This document shows positions 16,823-27,119 of a DNA stretch of 64,000 nucleotides, in pieces (the stretch's first letter is position 1; the number at the start of each line of letters is the position of its first letter). This DNA comes from Sulfitobacter sp. (GTDB lineage Bacteria > Pseudomonadota > Alphaproteobacteria > Rhodobacterales > Rhodobacteraceae): positions 1 through 64,000 of the forward strand of contig JAQXCD010000020.1 of the NCBI GenBank assembly GCA_029252045.1, written 5' to 3'. A model generated the notes under the pieces. It was not told the origin of the DNA, did not search any database, and saw nothing but the letters and a program-made list of their open reading frames with translations. Position numbers and translations under genes: made by a program.

Positions 16823-19203
16823 CGGCTGGGGCCCTCTCGGCGTTGTGGTCGCATTGGCGGCGTAATCCGTTGCAACTGTTCACGCTGGTGGCAGGGCTTG
16901 CATTGGCCACGGCACTTTGGTCAGGCGTGCAAGCCGTCAACGCCGAGGCCCGCGCCAGCTATGACGCGGCTGCCGCAACTTTGGGTGAAGGGCAATATGA
17001 TCAGTTACTGCCGGCCGCGGGCGAATTGATCCCGCAGGAAACATTTGTAGCATTGCGCCGTGCCGGATGGCTGGTGGGTCCGGTGGTCGAAGGCCAGATA
17101 GCCGGCGTGCGTCTGGTGGGGATTGACCCGCTGACAGCGCCCGGCGGGATGGGACCCGTAGGCGACGCTGGCATTGACCTGCCACAGTTTCTGGCCAATC
17201 CACCCGTCTTTGCCAATGCCGTGACGGCCGCGAAACTGGCGGGCGCGATCGACGCGCCTGTTGTCGTTGTCGCGTCCATCGCGCCCGATACAGCCATCAC
17301 CGACATTGCAGTCCCCCAACGCCTGTTGGGGGCCACGGGCAAGTTCAACCGCTTGATCATTGCCCCCAACCAGCCCATAGGGCGCCCGGCTTTGGCCGAT
17401 GTTGCACCCGCGCTGGTCCTGCGCGGCGCGCAGCGCGGATCAGAAGTAGGACGGCTCACGGACAGTTTTCACCTCAACCTGACCGCCTTCGGCTTGCTGA
17501 GTTTCGCGGTGGGGATTTTCATCGTGCATGGCGCCATCGGCCTTGCGTTTGAACAGCGACGCACAATGATCCGCACTTTGCGGGCGTTGGGCATGCCCCT
17601 GCGCCGCCTGATCACGCTGATGGCGGCCGAGCTGCTGTTCCTGTCGCTGATAGGCGGGTTTGTTGGCGTGTGTCTGGGCTATCTGGTAGCCGCCAGCCTG
17701 CTGCCCGACGTGGCCGCTACGCTCAAAGGACTATATGGCGCGCAGGTCTCGGGCACCCTGCAACTGCGGCCCTCATGGTGGCTGTCTGGCATGGCTATCT
17801 CGGTTCTGGGGACGATCATAGCAGCGACAGGCGCGCTGGTATCGGTGGCGCGCATGCCGCTGCTGGCCAGTGCACAACCGCGGGCATGGGCCACCGCACG
17901 CGGCATAGCGCGGCGGGTCCAAATCACCGTCAGCGTCGGACTGCTCACACTTGCGGGCCTGCTTGCCCTTCTGGGCGGGGGGCTGGTGATGGGCTTTGCA
18001 CTGCTTGCTTGTCTCTTGATCGGCGCCGCACTCGCCCTGCCGCTGGTGCTGGACATTGCCTTGCGGCTGGCCAGCACCAGCGCACGCAGTGTTACGGCAC
18101 AATGGTTCTGGGCCGACACCCGCCAGCAACTCCCAGGCCTCAGCCTTGCGCTGATGGCGCTATTGCTGGCGATGGCCGCAAATGTCGGGGTCTCTACGAT
18201 GGTATCAAGCTTTCGCCTGACGTTTACAGGATTTCTGGACCAACGTCTGGCATCCGACCTTTACATCAACACCGAAAGCCCTGCACAGGCCGCAGCCCTT
18301 GAGACGTTTGTCGCACCGCGCGTGTCCGAGACGATGCCCTTGCTGTCAGCAGAGGTCGAACTGGCGGGCCTGCCCGCCGAGATTTACGGCGCACGTATCG
18401 GCACGACCTACCGCGCAAACTGGAAGTTCCTTGCTGCTGCGCCGCAGGTCTGGGACCGCGTTGCCGACGGTGATGCCGTACTGGTCAACGAGCAACTGGC
18501 ACGGCGCGCAGGCCTTTGGGTCGGTGATGATCTGGCGATTGCACCCGACCACGTTCTGCCCATTGCGGGTGTTTTCGGGGATTACGGCAACCCCATCGGG
18601 CAGGCGATTACCTCGGAGGTGCTGTTTGCCACACTGCACCCCGACGTGCGCGCACTGCGGTTTGGCCTGCGCACACAGGACGTGGCCGCCTTGCAGACTG
18701 CCCTGACAGAGGACTTCGGCCTGCCCGAAACCAGCATAACCGATCAGGCCCAGATCAAAGCCTTCTCGCTGGGGGTCTTCGAGCGGACATTTACCGTGAC
18801 GGCAGCGCTTAATGTGCTCACGCTCAGTGTCGCGGGGTTTGCCATTTTTATGAGCTTGCTAACATTGGCAGGGATGCGCGTGCCGCAACTGGCGCCGGCA
18901 TGGGCCTTGGGCATGACACGGGCACGGTTGGGGCAGCTGGAGCTGATCCGTGCCATTGTGCTGGCCAGCCTTACCGCGCTGATGGCCCTCCCGCTGGGGC
19001 TGGGTCTGGCGTGGGTGTTGCTGGCTGTGGTCAATGTCGAGGCCTTTGGCTGGCAACTGCCAATGTATCTTTTCCCGCGTGACTATGCGGTGATGGGATT
19101 GTTCGCATTGGCTGCCGCCGCCTTGGCCGCCGCATGGCCCGCCCACAAATTGGCACGCACCCCTCCTGCTGATCTGTTGAAGGTATTTGCAAATGCACGC
19201 TAA
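16819..19203 (+). CDS. FtsX-domain ABC transporter permease (AttFG-like)
   Basis: 794-residue membrane protein with an N-terminal helix ([19 protein letters not shown]), a periplasmic domain, a first FtsX block of three helices (about residues 220-345), a central pair of helices (350-420), a second periplasmic domain, and a final FtsX block of three helices (655-785). This is the two-FtsX, ten-helix layout of lipid/lipoprotein exporters, equivalent to AttF and AttG in one chain. It starts at GTG 16819, coupled to its ATPase, and overlaps the next gene by 11 bases. Confidence 0.9.
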   Translation: MTAGALSALWSHWRRNPLQLFTLVAGLALATALWSGVQAVNAEARASYDAAAATLGEGQYDQLLPAAGELIPQETFVALRRAGWLVGPVVEGQIAGVRLVGIDPLTAPGGMGPVGDAGIDLPQFLANPPVFANAVTAAKLAGAIDAPVVVVASIAPDTAITDIAVPQRLLGATGKFNRLIIAPNQPIGRPALADVAPALVLRGAQRGSEVGRLTDSFHLNLTAFGLLSFAVGIFIVHGAIGLAFEQRRTMIRTLRALGMPLRRLITLMAAELLFLSLIGGFVGVCLGYLVAASLLPDVAATLKGLYGAQVSGTLQLRPSWWLSGMAISVLGTIIAATGALVSVARMPLLASAQPRAWATARGIARRVQITVSVGLLTLAGLLALLGGGLVMGFALLACLLIGAALALPLVLDIALRLASTSARSVTAQWFWADTRQQLPGLSLALMALLLAMAANVGVSTMVSSFRLTFTGFLDQRLASDLYINTESPAQAAALETFVAPRVSETMPLLSAEVELAGLPAEIYGARIGTTYRANWKFLAAAPQVWDRVADGDAVLVNEQLARRAGLWVGDDLAIAPDHVLPIAGVFGDYGNPIGQAITSEVLFATLHPDVRALRFGLRTQDVAALQTALTEDFGLPETSITDQAQIKAFSLGVFERTFTVTAALNVLTLSVAGFAIFMSLLTLAGMRVPQLAPAWALGMTRARLGQLELIRAIVLASLTALMALPLGLGLAWVLLAVVNVEAFGWQLPMYLFPRDYAVMGLFALAAAALAAAWPAHKLARTPPADLLKVFANAR

Positions 19204-20245
19204 GGCCGCCCTCCTCGCGATGCTCCTCGCGCTATGCATGCCCGTCGCCGCACCGGCGCAAGGTTTTGCCGGTATGGGCAGTGAGGCCGGGGGCTTTGCC
19301 GTGCCTGCCCCCGCACCCGAGTTCGACTTTCCCGCCGATCACGGCCCCCACCCGGATTACCGGATCGAGTGGTGGTACCTGACCGCAAATATGACCGGCC
19401 CTGACGGCACGCCTTACGGGCTGCAATGGACGCTGTTCCGCTCTGCCCTTGCCCCCTTTGCCACCACCGGATGGGACAGCCCGCAGGTCTGGCTGGGCCA
19501 TGCGGCAGTGACGACGCCCAAAGCCCATTATACCTCCGAGCGTTTGGCGCGCGGCGGCACCGGACAGGCAGACGTCACCCCAGCCCCTTTTGAGGCGTGG
19601 ATTGATGAATGGCACATGCGCGGCGACACCCTTGATGCCGTACGGCTGCATGCGGCGGGGGCGCAGTTCTCCTATGATGTATCCCTGACAGCGCAAGGGC
19701 CGCTGGTTTTCCACGGGCAGGACGGCTACTCGGTCAAATCCCAACAGGGACAGGCCAGCTATTACTACTCCCAACCCTTCTATGCGCTGGAAGGCACGCT
19801 GACCCTGCCCCAAGGCGATGTGCCCGTGATAGGCACCGCTTGGCTGGACCGCGAGTGGTCATCACAGCCTTTGGCATCAGACCAGACCGGATGGGACTGG
19901 TTCTCGATTTCATTTGAGGCGGGGGCCAAGCTGATGGGGTTCCGGCTGCGGCAGGCCGATGGCAGCTACTACACCTCCGGCACATGGATCGCAGCCGAAG
20001 GTGGCACAACCACCCTGCCCGACGGCAGCTTTGACGCCACTCCGCTGGACATAACAGACGTTGGCGGCCGCGCGGTGCCCACCCGTTGGCAGGTCCGCGT
20101 GCCTGACCGTGCCGTCGACATCACCGTAGAGGCGATCAACACCCAAGCGTGGATGGATATGGCCATTCCCTACTGGGAGGGCCCCGTGCGCGTCAGCGGC
20201 AGCCACAACGGGATAGGCTATCTCGAGATGACCGGCTACGACTAG
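19193..20245 (+). CDS. AttH/CrtC-like lipocalin-fold secreted protein
   Basis: 350-residue protein with a clear signal peptide ([24 protein letters not shown]). Its mature part carries DYRIEWWYLTANM, a hallmark of the AttH and carotenoid 1,2-hydratase (CrtC) family, then TAWLDREWSSQPL and WDWFSISFEAGAKLMGFRLR. ATG 19193 is preferred over TTG 19187. It is linked to an ABC ATPase and FtsX permease, so it probably binds or chaperones a hydrophobic compound in the periplasm rather than making carotenoids. Its stop shares the palindrome CTAG with the stop of the convergent rdhA gene. Confidence 0.88.
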   Translation: MHAKAALLAMLLALCMPVAAPAQGFAGMGSEAGGFAVPAPAPEFDFPADHGPHPDYRIEWWYLTANMTGPDGTPYGLQWTLFRSALAPFATTGWDSPQVWLGHAAVTTPKAHYTSERLARGGTGQADVTPAPFEAWIDEWHMRGDTLDAVRLHAAGAQFSYDVSLTAQGPLVFHGQDGYSVKSQQGQASYYYSQPFYALEGTLTLPQGDVPVIGTAWLDREWSSQPLASDQTGWDWFSISFEAGAKLMGFRLRQADGSYYTSGTWIAAEGGTTTLPDGSFDATPLDITDVGGRAVPTRWQVRVPDRAVDITVEAINTQAWMDMAIPYWEGPVRVSGSHNGIGYLEMTGYD

Positions 20246-23200
20246 AGGTCCACCGCGATCACGCCATCCTTCTCGGCGGCACGCGACTGGCACAGGATCA
20301 CGGCAGTCTCCCGTTGGGCCTTGGACAGCACAAAATCGCGGTGTTCAACCGCGCCGGACACCAGCCCGCACTTGCACACACCGCATAACCCGTCGGCGCA
20401 TTTTACATCCAGATGCACGCCATTCTCGGCCAGCACATCGGTAGCAACCCGATCCGCGGGCACCAACAGGTCGCGCCCGGAACGTACCAGCCGCAAGGTG
20501 AAATCATGGTTCACATACTCAGGCGTCTCCGGCACCGAGAAATACTCAAGATGCAGCGCCTCTTCCGGCAGGCCCGCCTGCGTTGCAGCCTGCATCACCG
20601 CGTTCATGTAGGGCTCTGCCCCGCAAGTGTAGACATGGGTACCCTCGGGCTGATCCGCCATGATGGCATCCATATCAGCGCGGCTGCCCTCATCCGTGAC
20701 GTGCAGATTGACGTGTGCCGCCCAGCCAAACCCTGCCAGATCCTCCAGAAACCCCATGCTGCTGCGGCTGCGGCCAGAATAGTGAAACTCGAAACTGTGG
20801 CCTTGGGCGTGCAACTCATGCGCCATGGCGATCATCGGCGTGATGCCGATACCACCGCCCATCAGGACGGTATGTGCCGCCTCCTCGACCAAGGGGAAGT
20901 GGTTTATTGGCTTGGAAATAAACACACGCCGCCCTTTGATGAAGATGCGGTGCATCAGCTTTGATCCACCGCGCCCCGCTTCCTCACGCAGAACCGCAAT
21001 CTGGTAGGTGCCGCGATCAGCCGGATTGCCAGACATAGAGTACTGGCGCAAGAATTCGGGGGCGACGACGATGTCCAGATGCGCACCTGCCTGCCACGGC
21101 GGCAGATCACTCCCGTCCGGCGCACTGAATTCGTATTTGGTGATGCCCTCTGTCATCACTTCGGCCTTGCTGACCAGCGCCTGAATAACAGGACTATCCA
21201 ACGCAGCGGAATAGACATGTGCCACGGTATCGACAGTGCCGTTTTTCACATGCAGCTTGTATTCATCGGCCGTGATCATGGCCTGATAGGCCTCGATCCC
21301 CGCCTCGCGGTCCATCGGGAACGGATAGGGATAGGGCGGCGGCGCAAGCGGCGCCGGATAAACTGCCAGCGTCTGGTCCTCATATTTCAGGTCCAGTGTC
21401 TTTTGCAGCGCCCGTGCATTTACCGGCGCTTTGGCGGCCAGATAGCCGCCATTTGCGTCCAGTTCCAAATCCCACCACCATTTCTTGACGGGGTTCAGCC
21501 CGCCCTTGCCTAAAGCATCATCCAGACGGGCCAGCACAGGCGCGGCGGCAGGTATATTCATCGCCGCCCAGCGAAACGGCGCCTCGGCGAAGAGACCTTC
21601 AAGGTTCCACGGACAGGTTTTCATGCACCGCCCACACATTGATCCGCCGGGCGTAGTGATGCGGTAAGTGGCGCATTTCTGGCTGTCGGATTTCCATATC
21701 TCATAGCCGTTGAACATCAGTTTTGGGCCTGCGGTGATTGCCCCAGACGGGCACTCGCGCGCACATTTGTTGCAGACCTCGCAGAATTTTTGCAGACCAA
21801 AGTCGATGGGTTTGTCGTGGGTCATCGGCAGATCGGTGGTGACGACACCCGATTTCAGGCGCGGGCCCAGAAACGGGTTCAGGATCACCTCCCCGATCCG
21901 GCTGACCTCACCCAAGCCCGCCAGCAACAACAGCGGCGGTTGCAGAACCTCGCCATCCAGCACGGTATGCGCCTTGGCACCATAGCCCAGATTTCGGATT
22001 TGCTGGGCAATCACACCGCCCAGCAACGAGAACCGCAAATAGGCGCGCATGGATTGCGCCACGCTGATCCAGTCGTCGCCGCTGGCCCCCTCCATTGTCT
22101 CGAAACCCTGGTCGATGATCATGCTGATCGCATGACCGTGGGGCGGGTTCAGCACATCGCCGCGCGCATCATGGCTATACCACGTCCAATCGGGACAACC
22201 CGAGATGCCAACCGCGTCACAGCCCAGCCAATAGGCCGTCGCCTTGACCAGATCGGCCGCCTCTCGCGGTGGCAGCTGCACGCGGGTGTCCGCAGGTGCA
22301 CCGTCTTGCAGCAGTACAAACGCCCCCAGCGCCCGGCGCTGTGCCATCGACGGGGCGGCCTTGCGGGCGTAATAGCCGCCCGCTGCCCCCTTTTGCGCAG
22401 CCTTGCCCATATCGCCGAATTGCGCGCGCACAAACAGGTCGGCGCGTTTGGGCACCCGCGCCACGCGGGCGGCATCAATATAGGTGGTTGGATCATCCAC
22501 CCGCTTGAGCGTCTCGAACGGGTGCGCACCATCAACAAAGCGGCGTTTGGCGAAGGGCACAGCGTTGCTTGCGTTGCGGGCATAAGCACCACCAACCCGC
22601 CACTTGAAGCCAAAGGCCGACGAAGGCTGTGCAGACATCGGGGCCAGCGGCAGGTCCGGTGCTATCTCAAACGTTGTCGTGATCGCGGCAAGACCAAAGC
22701 GCGCCCCGATGTATGGATGCGTCAGCACGCCCTTCTCGACGGTCGCAAGCCCAGCGGCAACAGCCAGCCGGTTCAGGTCCACATCTGCATCCGCACAGCT
22801 ATGCGCCCGCGCGTCATAGCCCAGCAGGCGGATGTATTCGGCCATGACCACAGCTGTCTCCGCTGCCAGCAGGCCCGCACGGTGGGCTTGCGCACCCTCT
22901 ATCCAATCGGTTCCCGCCTCGCCCGCATCGGGCGCGCGCGGGTTCTCGTAGAGAAACACGATGGCATGGGTATGCCCGCTTATCGCTGACGGCTGCGCCT
23001 TTATGGAATCCCGCAGGTCCGCCATGATCATGTCGATACCGGCGGCCAGGGTCTTAGTCTGGCGGGTTTGCAGCGCCTGCACAAGGCGTGGCAATTCGGG
23101 GTTGCGGTGTGGTGTTGTCAAAAATGCGGCTGGCGGTAAAAGACAGGTTCCCACCACAGCGGCATCGGCAAAGTAGCCAAAGGATTTTAAATGCGCGGCC

Positions 23201-23457
23201 CGCTCCGCCGGATCATCGGGGCAGGCAGCTGGCTGGCTGTTTGTGCTGCCTTGGCGAATTGCGTCCAGCATCGCCTGATATTCCCGCATCGCATTCACAA
23301 CGCTACGCGGATCATCGGGGCGGTCGAACATCAACTGCGCATAGGCCGGAACATCCGCCAGTTCAGGCACATCTGCACGCCGCGCCAACAGCTCGTTTGG
23401 AAAAGACCCCATATGCGGTGGCCGGTTCTTGCTTGAAAACAGTTTCATTTCTTCCAT
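20242..23457 (-). CDS. self-sufficient reductive dehalogenase (RdhA-FNR-ferredoxin fusion)
   Basis: 1071-residue cobalamin enzyme expected to remove halogen from an aromatic using NAD(P)H. Residues 1-640 are RdhA: two related blocks, LGYDARAHSC and LGYGAKAHTV, mark an internal duplication. Two 4Fe-4S motifs follow, CEVCNKCARECP from 559 and CGRCMKTCPW from 608. Tyr427 (WTWYSHD) and Lys495 lie near the positions of catalytic Tyr426 and Lys488 of NpRdhA. Residues about 727-950 are a flavin reductase (RQYSMSGNP, GGGIGITPM), and the end is a 2Fe-2S ferredoxin (CADGLCGVCKC...CQSRA). No Tat signal and no rdhB anchor gene, so it is cytosolic and catabolic, like BhbA. ATG 23457 avoids overlap with the sulfatase; ATG 23448 is possible. 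Last gene of marR-tctCBA-sulfatase-rdhA. Confidence 0.9.
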   Translation of the reverse strand: MEEMKLFSSKNRPPHMGSFPNELLARRADVPELADVPAYAQLMFDRPDDPRSVVNAMREYQAMLDAIRQGSTNSQPAACPDDPAERAAHLKSFGYFADAAVVGTCLLPPAAFLTTPHRNPELPRLVQALQTRQTKTLAAGIDMIMADLRDSIKAQPSAISGHTHAIVFLYENPRAPDAGEAGTDWIEGAQAHRAGLLAAETAVVMAEYIRLLGYDARAHSCADADVDLNRLAVAAGLATVEKGVLTHPYIGARFGLAAITTTFEIAPDLPLAPMSAQPSSAFGFKWRVGGAYARNASNAVPFAKRRFVDGAHPFETLKRVDDPTTYIDAARVARVPKRADLFVRAQFGDMGKAAQKGAAGGYYARKAAPSMAQRRALGAFVLLQDGAPADTRVQLPPREAADLVKATAYWLGCDAVGISGCPDWTWYSHDARGDVLNPPHGHAISMIIDQGFETMEGASGDDWISVAQSMRAYLRFSLLGGVIAQQIRNLGYGAKAHTVLDGEVLQPPLLLLAGLGEVSRIGEVILNPFLGPRLKSGVVTTDLPMTHDKPIDFGLQKFCEVCNKCARECPSGAITAGPKLMFNGYEIWKSDSQKCATYRITTPGGSMCGRCMKTCPWNLEGLFAEAPFRWAAMNIPAAAPVLARLDDALGKGGLNPVKKWWWDLELDANGGYLAAKAPVNARALQKTLDLKYEDQTLAVYPAPLAPPPYPYPFPMDREAGIEAYQAMITADEYKLHVKNGTVDTVAHVYSAALDSPVIQALVSKAEVMTEGITKYEFSAPDGSDLPPWQAGAHLDIVVAPEFLRQYSMSGNPADRGTYQIAVLREEAGRGGSKLMHRIFIKGRRVFISKPINHFPLVEEAAHTVLMGGGIGITPMIAMAHELHAQGHSFEFHYSGRSRSSMGFLEDLAGFGWAAHVNLHVTDEGSRADMDAIMADQPEGTHVYTCGAEPYMNAVMQAATQAGLPEEALHLEYFSVPETPEYVNHDFTLRLVRSGRDLLVPADRVATDVLAENGVHLDVKCADGLCGVCKCGLVSGAVEHRDFVLSKAQRETAVILCQSRAAEKDGVIAVDL

Positions 23458-23488
23458 TCGCCTGTTGGGAGGGGTGCCCCTGGGGTGC

Positions 23489-25096
23489 TCAGCCTTGCGT
23501 TTCGCGACGCCACGCGTCCAGCTCATCTTCGTTCCAGAACCCCAGCGTCACACCATCCTTTGCCTCGTCATAACAGCGCGCATCGATCTGCGCATCCGAG
23601 CATGTCACACGGTTGTGCTGGCCGCGCGCCCAGTCAAAATGGTGTCGGGACAACCGCGCAATCTGATCCGCATAGCGCGCATCACCGCCCAGATCATGGA
23701 ACTCTTCCGGATCGATCTGCTGGTCAAACAGCATCGGGCGATGCCCCTCCACCCAGACCATTTTCCAACGGCCATCGTAGACCATCGTCAAGGCACAGCT
23801 TTTTATATCAGGGCTGAGATGGCGCAAATAGGCACGGGCGGAATAGTCGTACTCAGAGATCACAACTTCGCGCGCAGGGGACGGCGTGCCGGCCACTGCC
23901 GGTATCAGCGAACGCCCCTCAAGGATATGCGCAGGCACCTCGCCCCCCATAAAATCAACAAACGTCGGGAGCAGATCAATCGCTTCGGTCAGGTCGGTGC
24001 AGATACTGCCGCGCGTGCCGTCCGCACTGCGCGACGGGTCCATGATGATCAGCGGAATCCGCGCCGATTGATCGTGAAACAGCTCCTTCTCGCCCAGCCA
24101 GTGATCACCCAGATAGTCGCCGTGGTCGGAGGTGAACACAATAAGCGTCTCGTCCGCCTGCCCGCTTTCCTCCAGATAGGTCACAAGCCGCCCGATCTGG
24201 TCGTCGATCTGGGTGATCAAACCCATATAGGCGGGGATCACCGCCTCGCGCACATCATCGCGGCTGAAGGTTTTGGAATAGCGGTGGCCGTAATAGCCCG
24301 CCATCAGCGGATGGGGGTCGACCCGTTCCGTGTCACTGCGCGACACAGGCAGGATATCATCCTTGCCATACATGTCGTGATAGGGGGCGGGGACGATATA
24401 GGGCCAATGTGGCTTGATATAGCTCAGATGCAGACACCAGCTGTCGCCTTTGGCCTGTTCCATAAACTCGATCGCGCGGGTTGTGGTATAGGGCGTCTCG
24501 GACTCAGGCTCCGCCACACGCGCGGGCTCGGCTGCATGTTTCAGCAGCCAACCCGACAGGATCTCGCCCGCCTCGGTCTCGCCCGAGTTCGCCCATTCGT
24601 GCCACGGGTTTTCACCCTCGTAGCCCAGACTGCGCAGATGGTCCTGATAATGCGTCGGCTGCTTTTTCGCACCGTCCGGTGTGACACCGTCGTTGCGGTC
24701 CCATATCTCGAACCCGCCTTCGGCACTGCGCACACCCTCCGGGCTGCGCGGATCCATACCCAGACGCGCCATCCCTTCGGTATCAGGCACCATGTGGGTC
24801 TTGCCACACAGGACCGTCCTCACGCCCAAAGGCCGCAGGTGATCACCCAAAGTCATCTCGCCCACCCGCAGGGGAAAGCCGTTCCAATGCGCACCGTGGC
24901 TACGGACATAGCGGCCTGTGTAAAAGCTCATCCTGCTGGGGCCACAGATAGGGGACTGCACATAGGTTTTGTCAAACCGCACGCCCCGCTTGGCCAGTGC
25001 ATCAATATTGGGCGTACGGATCGAGGGGTGCCCCGTACAACCGAGGTAATCAAAACGGAGCTGGTCACACATGATGAACAGGATTTTCTTTGGCAT
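23489..25096 (-). CDS. sulfatase / phosphonate monoester hydrolase family protein
   Basis: 535-residue alkaline-phosphatase-superfamily hydrolase without signal peptide. The formylglycine site is SPICGPSRMSFYTGRY (C-x-P-x-R, Cys near residue 51), the metal residues are seen in FIMCDQLRFDYLG and FTSDHGDYLGDH, and GKTHM supplies the conserved Lys and His. The long chain and CGPSR loop also fit phosphonate monoester hydrolases, so sulfate ester versus phosphonate ester cannot be separated. It sits 24 bases after tctA and 31 bases before rdhA, suggesting that it unmasks an imported esterified, perhaps halogenated phenol. Confidence 0.88.
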   Translation of the reverse strand: MPKKILFIMCDQLRFDYLGCTGHPSIRTPNIDALAKRGVRFDKTYVQSPICGPSRMSFYTGRYVRSHGAHWNGFPLRVGEMTLGDHLRPLGVRTVLCGKTHMVPDTEGMARLGMDPRSPEGVRSAEGGFEIWDRNDGVTPDGAKKQPTHYQDHLRSLGYEGENPWHEWANSGETEAGEILSGWLLKHAAEPARVAEPESETPYTTTRAIEFMEQAKGDSWCLHLSYIKPHWPYIVPAPYHDMYGKDDILPVSRSDTERVDPHPLMAGYYGHRYSKTFSRDDVREAVIPAYMGLITQIDDQIGRLVTYLEESGQADETLIVFTSDHGDYLGDHWLGEKELFHDQSARIPLIIMDPSRSADGTRGSICTDLTEAIDLLPTFVDFMGGEVPAHILEGRSLIPAVAGTPSPAREVVISEYDYSARAYLRHLSPDIKSCALTMVYDGRWKMVWVEGHRPMLFDQQIDPEEFHDLGGDARYADQIARLSRHHFDWARGQHNRVTCSDAQIDARCYDEAKDGVTLGFWNEDELDAWRRETQG

Positions 25097-25120
25097 TTTC
25101 GGCTCCGTCTTGTCGGTAGG

Positions 25121-26611
25121 TTAAGTTCTGGATTTGCGTCGGATCATCACCAACGTAACGGCAGACATTGCCACCAGCGCCAGTGCAATCGGATAGTTCA
25201 ACAACGCCCAAACATCGCCGTTCAGCAGCGCAAGGGTCTGCGACAAGGATTCCTCAAGCCGCGGACCAAGGAAAAAGGCAATGATGAAGATTACCACCGA
25301 AATCCCCAAGGCGTTCATAACAAAGCCCAGCACGGCAAAAATGAGCATGATGGCAATGCCAAAGATACCGCCCGAAGCAAGCGACACACCCACAAAGCAC
25401 AGCAGCAATGCTGTGGGGAAGATGATGGTTTCCGGCGCCGAGACAACCTTGATCCAGAAACGCATGCCGATCTGACCGACCAGCAGGTTCAGCATATTCG
25501 CAAGGATCATCGAACCGAACAGGCCATAAATCAGCTGTCCCTGTTTTTCAAACAGCAGCGGGCCGGGCTGGATGCCGTGGATCATAAACGCGCTGATGAT
25601 CAGGGCGGCCCCTACGCTGCCCGGGATGCCCAACGTCAGTAGCGGGATCAGGTTTGCTCCCATCACAGCCGAGTTGGCGGATTCAGAAGCTGCAATGCCG
25701 TGCAGACTGCCTTTGCCATATGTCTCCGGCTCGGAAGAGGCCTGCCGCGCACCGGCATAGGACATAAACGCCGCCGCAGTGGAGCCGATGCCGGGCAAGG
25801 CGCCCAGTATCGTCCCGATGATTGTGCCCCGCAGCATTGTGTAGCGGCATGACCAGTATTCCGCCCACGAGATGCGCTGATCCGCCGGATTACCCGTATC
25901 GCGTATCGCGATTCCTGCTTTGATCACACCTGCGTTTTCGCCCATGCGGCGCAGGATCTCCGATATTGCGAGCATCCCGATGGCAACCGCAGCAAGCGGT
26001 AGGCCGTCATAAATTTCGAAGTAGCCAAAATAGAACCGGGGCGTGGCATGTTGCGGATCGGTGCCGACAGTCGCCGCCAACATCCCCAGTGCCGCTGCAA
26101 TAATCCCTTTGGAAACCGAATTGCCGATCAGCCCCGTAATCACACAAAACGCCAGAATGATCAGACCCATCACCTCGACCGGACCCATGCGCAGGGCCAA
26201 AACAGCCAACGGAGCAGAGACAGTAATCAATACAAGATCACTGAACGTATCGCCTGTGATGGACGAGAACAGCGCCATCTTGGTGGCTTTCAACGGCTTG
26301 CCCTGCATGGCAAGCGGATAGCCGTCGAGCGCTGTCGCGGCGGCATCTGGCGTGCCGGGCGTGTTCATCAGGATTGCGGGGATCGCACCGCCCACAAGCC
26401 CCCCCTTGTTCACCCCCATCAAAAAGCCGATGGCAACCAGCGCATCAAGGCCGAAGGTAAACGGGATGGCGATGGCCATGGCCATCACAGGGCCAATGCC
26501 CGGAACAGCGCCCACAAACTGGCCCAGAACGACGCCGATAAATACAAAAAACAGGTTGGTCAGGGTGAAGGCGTCCGCCAGCCCCGCCAGTACGATGCTC
26601 AGCTCTGGCAT
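25121..26611 (-). CDS. tctA: tripartite tricarboxylate transporter large permease TctA
   Basis: 496-residue inner-membrane protein with about 12 hydrophobic helices, normal TctA length. It shows the family Gly/Pro signatures GAVPGIGPVMAMAIAIPFTF near residue 33 and GALPGIGSTAAAFMSY near 270, and AILMNTPGTPDAAATALDGYPL. It forms the solute channel, driven by the ion gradient, with TctB and the periplasmic receptor TctC. All three subunits are encoded in order C-B-A. Substrate unknown; the neighbouring sulfatase and dehalogenase suggest an aromatic acid or its ester. Confidence 0.95.
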   Translation of the reverse strand: MPELSIVLAGLADAFTLTNLFFVFIGVVLGQFVGAVPGIGPVMAMAIAIPFTFGLDALVAIGFLMGVNKGGLVGGAIPAILMNTPGTPDAAATALDGYPLAMQGKPLKATKMALFSSITGDTFSDLVLITVSAPLAVLALRMGPVEVMGLIILAFCVITGLIGNSVSKGIIAAALGMLAATVGTDPQHATPRFYFGYFEIYDGLPLAAVAIGMLAISEILRRMGENAGVIKAGIAIRDTGNPADQRISWAEYWSCRYTMLRGTIIGTILGALPGIGSTAAAFMSYAGARQASSEPETYGKGSLHGIAASESANSAVMGANLIPLLTLGIPGSVGAALIISAFMIHGIQPGPLLFEKQGQLIYGLFGSMILANMLNLLVGQIGMRFWIKVVSAPETIIFPTALLLCFVGVSLASGGIFGIAIMLIFAVLGFVMNALGISVVIFIIAFFLGPRLEESLSQTLALLNGDVWALLNYPIALALVAMSAVTLVMIRRKSRT

Positions 26612-26639
26612 GATGCGCTCCGGAATGTGACAGCCGCAG

Positions 26640-27065
26640 TCATGGCAGCGGCCTTTCTAAAAGGATCGTGACGGCAAACCAGATCAGCGCAGGCATGCCC
26701 ACCACGCCAAGGCCAAGCCAGAGCGGGCGGCGCTCTCCCATGATCACCATGAGAACAAGCGCCAGAAACGGTGCCATAAAGATAAACCCGAACAGAGAGA
26801 TCAGCCACAGCCCGCCGGACAACACAGCAACAATCAGGCTGGACCTGCCCCAGGGCATTGGCTGCAAATTACTGCCATCCGCAGGCTTTACCATCAGGAT
26901 AAAGCCGAACACCCCAATGATGACCGCCAGTATTTGCGGCATGGTTTTGGGGCGGATTGCCCCGTAGTCCACTGTCTCGATCTGGGTCGGGATGAGATAG
27001 AAAAATAACATCAACCCGAAGAGCACAAAGAAGAGGCCGCAAAGCCGGTCAGTCATGTTGTTCAT
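26640..27065 (-). CDS. tctB: tripartite tricarboxylate transporter small permease TctB
   Basis: 141-residue protein with four predicted helices: LCGLFFVLFGLMLFFYLI, PQILAVIIGVFGFILMV, SLIVAVLSGGLWLISLFGFI and LGLGVVGMPALIWFAVTILL. This is the usual TctB topology and size. It lies between tctC and tctA on the minus strand, 28 bases before tctA, and forms the membrane part of the importer with TctA. Sequence of TctB is poorly conserved, so context is part of the call. Confidence 0.9.
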   Translation of the reverse strand: MNNMTDRLCGLFFVLFGLMLFFYLIPTQIETVDYGAIRPKTMPQILAVIIGVFGFILMVKPADGSNLQPMPWGRSSLIVAVLSGGLWLISLFGFIFMAPFLALVLMVIMGERRPLWLGLGVVGMPALIWFAVTILLERPLP

Positions 27066-27119
27066 GATATGTGTAGCGCTCGCACCAACCGGCGCAGACG
27101 CTCTCCAAAAGTGACGGGA

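Noticed and set aside
23429-25642. 737-codon plus-strand ORF
   Set aside because: Antisense of the sulfatase, rdhA start and tctA, whose minus-strand frames have full motifs; the plus-strand product is Arg/His-rich with no recognisable domain.
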